NCBI GenBank assembly: GCA_018667915.1
Contig: JABIRI010000196.1
Coordinates: 1 to 32,291 of the forward strand
Length of the DNA stretch: 32,291 bases
Reading direction: 5' to 3'
Source: Opitutaceae bacterium
GTDB lineage: Bacteria > Verrucomicrobiota > Verrucomicrobiia > Opitutales > Opitutaceae
The position numbers were made by a program, and so were the translations under genes. The notes beneath the pieces were generated by a model. It was not told the DNA's origin, made no database searches, and worked only from the letters and a program-made list of their open reading frames with translations. This document shows positions 28,752-32,291 of this stretch, piece by piece. How positions within the stretch are numbered: the first letter of the stretch is position 1; each line of letters begins with the position of its first letter.

Positions 28752-31700
28752 CTAAGAATTCCGTCGACGGTTCGAAACCGGTTCGAGCTCCGCCAAGAAA
28801 CTCCGGATGTCACTCATCCGGTAGCCATCGAGCATGGGCTTGAGCGTGGCGGCCAATCGTAGACCATCCGGTTCCGTCTCCGCGAAATCCGCCAGCAGTG
28901 CCTTAAGCCGTTTAGCGTTGCCCGTGTTGGCCTGTTCGCGGAGTTGGTGCAAGGTATCCACCGAAATTCTGATGCCCCCGTTGTTCTCTTCGACGGACTC
29001 AACCTCTTCCCGATCTTCCTTATGCCAATCGATGCGCAGGAGCCGACCCACTTTCGCAAACAGGTCTTCTTCTCGAAAAGGTTTGGAGAGGAAGTCGTCA
29101 AATCCCGCCGCCAAGGCTTCATCCACTTCATTTTTCAACACGCTGGCCGAAAATCCCATCACGGGAATCGACCGGGTCATGGCCGCCTTTAACTCCGGCA
29201 ATCGCTCGATCGAATTCGCGTCCCCTAAACGCACGTCGAGCACGATCAAATCCCATTCCGCGCGACTGATTTCTTGCTGCAACGCGGCCCAAGAATCGGC
29301 CTCGCTCACCTCGATTCCTAATGGAGCGAGATACTCCACGACCAGCTGCCGGTTGATTGCGACGTCGTCCACGACCAACACGCGTTTGGAAGGACCATCG
29401 TAACCCACGACGCGTCTTACCCCAGTCCCCGAAGTGGCCTCATCGTCCGACAAACTCGGCAGTGGAATCCGGAAGGAAAAAACGCACCCGTCATCCACGT
29501 CGCTCTGCAACTGCAACTCGCCTCCTAGCAAGCGCACGTATTCGCGCGCAATGGGCAGGCCGAGTCCTGTGCTCGCCTCCTCCGAGACCGCACGCTGCGA
29601 TTGCTCAAAGGGTTGAAATAATTTCTCCTTCTCGTCGTTCGTCATTCCCGGACCCGAGTCTTTCACCACCAAACTCAGCGACTCGGACGTGTAGGCAGCC
29701 TGCAAACTCACCTCGCCGCTCGGCGTAAATTTGATCGCGTTACTCAGCAGGTTATCGAGCACCTGCCGCAGCTTCTGACCATCCCCCAGCACCAACTCCG
29801 GCAACGGTGCTGACGTTTTGTAAACAAACCCGATGGACTTGGCGGCGGACTTGGCCTCGGCCAGCGCCACCAGCTCCTCAATCACGGATCGCAACCCGAA
29901 CGGCGCGTCACGTCGCTCCACCCTGCCCGCCTCAATCTTCGACAAGTCGAGCACCTCGTTGATCATGCCGAGTAAATGCTCGCCACTGCTGCGAATGATC
30001 GAGGCCTTACGTTTCTCCTCCGAGGGCATTACCCGACTGCGATTGAGCAACTGCGCGTAGCCAATGATCGCATTAAGCGGAGTGCGCAGCTCGTGACTCA
30101 TGTTGGCGAGAAATTTGCTCTTCGCCTGGTTCGCGCGTTCCGCCGCCTCCTTGGCGGTAGCAAGTTCTCCGGTGCGTTCCGCGACGATTCCTTCCAGACG
30201 TTCCTGCTCCCGTCGCAGGGCCTTGGTGCGGAACTGAATAAACCCGAAAACACCGCCCAACAACAGCAGTCCGTAGATCCAAAACGCGACCGTGGATTCA
30301 TACCAAGGAGGACGCACGCGAAAGCGATATTCGAACGTATCACTCAAACGCCCTTCCCGATCCCGCCCTTGGACTTCGAATCGAAACGGACCTCCCTTCA
30401 AATTGGTAAACCGGATATTCACATCGTCCGACCACGCGCTCCAATTATCATCGTAGCCGGCTAACCGCGTGCGAAAGACCACTGATTCACCCCGCCCGTA
30501 ACGCGGCGCCCCGAACGTGAATTCTATGGGCTCAGTTGAGAACGGAAACGCCAACACCGCTGCCTCCGAGCTGGGGGATTGAAATTCACCCGCAGCCCGC
30601 ACCGACGACAACTGCGGCACCCAGTCCGGCGCCTCCGGCAGCGGCTCATCCAGCTCCCAGCGCAACGCATTTTCCTCCATCACCCAAAGGATACGCTTGC
30701 CTTCCTTATACTGTAAAAACCCCGACGGACTCCCGTTGGGGCCCATCAATTCGAGAATGGAGGCCGGCGCGGTAGTCAGATCAAATCCTCCATCCGCCCG
30801 GGGTTGGGCACGCACCAACGCCGTCTGGGATCGAATAATATTTTGCCCCACACTCGTCCAAAACGACCCATCCTCCTGCGGCTGTTGCGGGAAGATCAAG
30901 GTCGGCGGAGTTTCGTATAAATCCAACGGATTCCACTTCTCCATCCGCTTACTCTCTCCCGTTACGCGATACACGTTCAGCGGCGAGGTAATGCAGATTC
31001 CATCAAATAAATCTTCGGCCAAAAGCGTGGTCTCCTTCGGCTCGTATCCCAGCACCGCGGGGTCGCGCTCGAAGGTGAGTTCAGCCCAATTCACGGTCTC
31101 CGGATCCTTCGCCAGATCGATCCGAATCGCTCCGTGCCCCGAGGTCGATATCCACACATCGCCATTCGTATTTTGCACGCTGTTGGTCGCCAGAGAATCA
31201 TGGGCTATTTTCCCCAGTCGCCGATACTCCCCGGCGGAGGAACGCGTATAAAACGTCGTTAACCCGCGACGGTATCGCATGAAATGATTAGGAAACACCC
31301 GCAGTTTGAAAATTTCTCCGTAAGGCAAATCCGGCTCGTCCAAGAGCAGCTCGATCGTGCCGTCATCGTTGAGCCGACCCACCCCCTCTTCGATCGCAAT
31401 CAACAGATCACCGTGAAACGAGATCGCATCCGAAATCACCGCGGCTCCGTCGACCTTAACTTTTTCGAATCGCGCACCCGCCTCGATCACCCCCGGAACC
31501 AACCGATACAAGTCTTCCGATTGGACCAGATAGATCGTCCCATGGTGATCAATCGCATCCTTGATCGAACCCGCCCCCACCCCTCGATCCGCATCAAAAA
31601 GCGTAACTGGAATTTGGTAGTCCCAACGATGAATCCCCACCAATCCGGGGGCCCAAATTCCACCCTCCTTATCTTCCACCAGCCCCAACATACTGTCGTG

Positions 31701-32291
31701 TCTCAATCCATTGGCCGTATTCACCCAATGCGTGATTCCACGGCCGCGCTGCAAAACCGCCATGCCGAGATTATCGCCGGAAATCGCCAAATTCCCGTTC
31801 CGCAACCGCAAGGCATGGCGCAATCGCCGCTGCGCCAACTCGGGCCACGCCTCGACGTAAGCCTGAGTGTAGTCTCCATTTGGATACAAGTCGTAAATTC
31901 CACTGGCGGCCGCCACCAGCGTCACGGCTATGTCCGTTCCCACCGGAGCCGCGACCAGCATCACCCGACCGTCAAGCTCGGTAAAAACCTCAGCGTCCCA
32001 CGCGAGATCCCAACGGCCGTCACTCCATCGATATACGCCTTCCCCCGCACGGTAGGCAAAGAGGTTTCCCTGACTCACCGCCAAATTGGTGGGTTTGGAC
32101 TCCGGCCATTCCACCGGCTTCACCGCGCCGTCTCGCCAGGAAAACATGAGCTTCTCCGTGCTCACCCAAAGCGTCCCGTCGAGCACGACCATCGACCCTT
32201 CCACGCCATAGTCCTCCGGATTTTCCACCACCTGATCGACCAGTGATTCGTAGACATACCGGCCATTATCTCCTCGTTTCAAACGGCCGAC
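28752..32291 (-). CDS. Hybrid sensor histidine kinase with ligand-sensing beta-propeller (N-terminus beyond the window)
   Basis: The frame is open to the window edge, so the start is not seen; about 1180 residues are present. The first 620 or so are repeated propeller blades (for example [45 protein letters not shown]), then a Y_Y_Y domain ([16 protein letters not shown]-like) and one membrane helix ([18 protein letters not shown]). A coiled coil leads to HisKA ([20 protein letters not shown], with a normal His), HATPase ([36 protein letters not shown]), and a receiver ([30 protein letters not shown]). A helical tail of about 80 residues ends the protein. This is the two-component regulator propeller type, usually sensing extracellular glycans or similar ligands. 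It has no DNA-binding domain, so a separate output protein is needed. Confidence 0.93.
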   Translation of the reverse strand, partial: VGRLKRGDNGRYVYESLVDQVVENPEDYGVEGSMVVLDGTLWVSTEKLMFSWRDGAVKPVEWPESKPTNLAVSQGNLFAYRAGEGVYRWSDGRWDLAWDAEVFTELDGRVMLVAAPVGTDIAVTLVAAASGIYDLYPNGDYTQAYVEAWPELAQRRLRHALRLRNGNLAISGDNLGMAVLQRGRGITHWVNTANGLRHDSMLGLVEDKEGGIWAPGLVGIHRWDYQIPVTLFDADRGVGAGSIKDAIDHHGTIYLVQSEDLYRLVPGVIEAGARFEKVKVDGAAVISDAISFHGDLLIAIEEGVGRLNDDGTIELLLDEPDLPYGEIFKLRVFPNHFMRYRRGLTTFYTRSSAGEYRRLGKIAHDSLATNSVQNTNGDVWISTSGHGAIRIDLAKDPETVNWAELTFERDPAVLGYEPKETTLLAEDLFDGICITSPLNVYRVTGESKRMEKWNPLDLYETPPTLIFPQQPQEDGSFWTSVGQNIIRSQTALVRAQPRADGGFDLTTAPASILELMGPNGSPSGFLQYKEGKRILWVMEENALRWELDEPLPEAPDWVPQLSSVRAAGEFQSPSSEAAVLAFPFSTEPIEFTFGAPRYGRGESVVFRTRLAGYDDNWSAWSDDVNIRFTNLKGGPFRFEVQGRDREGRLSDTFEYRFRVRPPWYESTVAFWIYGLLLLGGVFGFIQFRTKALRREQERLEGIVAERTGELATAKEAAERANQAKSKFLANMSHELRTPLNAIIGYAQLLNRSRVMPSEEKRKASIIRSSGEHLLGMINEVLDLSKIEAGRVERRDAPFGLRSVIEELVALAEAKSAAKSIGFVYKTSAPLPELVLGDGQKLRQVLDNLLSNAIKFTPSGEVSLQAAYTSESLSLVVKDSGPGMTNDEKEKLFQPFEQSQRAVSEEASTGLGLPIAREYVRLLGGELQLQSDVDDGCVFSFRIPLPSLSDDEATSGTGVRRVVGYDGPSKRVLVVDDVAINRQLVVEYLAPLGIEVSEADSWAALQQEISRAEWDLIVLDVRLGDANSIERLPELKAAMTRSIPVMGFSASVLKNEVDEALAAGFDDFLSKPFREEDLFAKVGRLLRIDWHKEDREEVESVEENNGGIRISVDTLHQLREQANTGNAKRLKALLADFAETEPDGLRLAATLKPMLDGYRMSDIRSFLAELEPVSNRRRNS

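Overview
The window looks like a chromosomal stretch from a high-GC Gram-negative bacterium of the PVC group, most likely a verrucomicrobium close to the Opitutaceae. This rests on gene content: a Chlamydia-like class I ribonucleotide reductase, a bacterial deoxyhypusine-synthase-like protein, a SET-domain protein, a two-component propeller kinase and dispersed palindromic repeats. No rRNA, tRNA, CRISPR array, intact transposase or phage gene was found. Genes fill most of the window on both strands.

Left end (1-2350): the N-terminal part of a cytochrome P450 gene runs off the edge. Next to it are an FHA-domain gene and a membrane-anchored trypsin-like protein that has lost its catalytic histidine. 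These two reading frames appear to be one gene split by a -1 frame change at a run of six C. A degenerate copy of the P450 5' end lies on the far side of the pair. Positions 2358-7027 hold nrdB then nrdA (minus strand). NrdB has Leu where the radical Tyr normally sits, and NrdA carries three apparent N-terminal ATP-cone regions. A repeat-rich gap of about 890 bases follows.

Middle (7900-21200): a deoxyhypusine-synthase-like gene with a small upstream gene, a DMT/EamA transporter and an ABC-F ATPase, pyrimidine-nucleoside phosphorylase, a short ribosome hibernation factor, a HAD hydrolase followed by glycogen synthase, a TerC-like protein with an AEC transporter, a HI0933/BaiN-type flavoprotein, a small zincin-type metallopeptidase and a secreted SYLF protein. 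REP-like units built on GGGGTCAGGTCGTG lie in three intergenic regions. A strong 25-base palindrome lies upstream of the AEC gene.

Right end (21243-32291): the most unusual part is a tightly overlapping minus-strand operon of three genes. These are exonuclease III, a SET-methyltransferase/CinA fusion, and a 970-residue fusion of a PlsC-type acyltransferase, several membrane segments and a YiiX-like cysteine hydrolase. Divergent from it is a receiver/histidine-kinase-like protein that lacks the phospho-accepting His. It is followed by a Cys/Met-metabolism PLP enzyme with a long N-terminal extension and by a large hybrid sensor kinase cut by the window edge. All functions are inferred from motifs; no database search was run.
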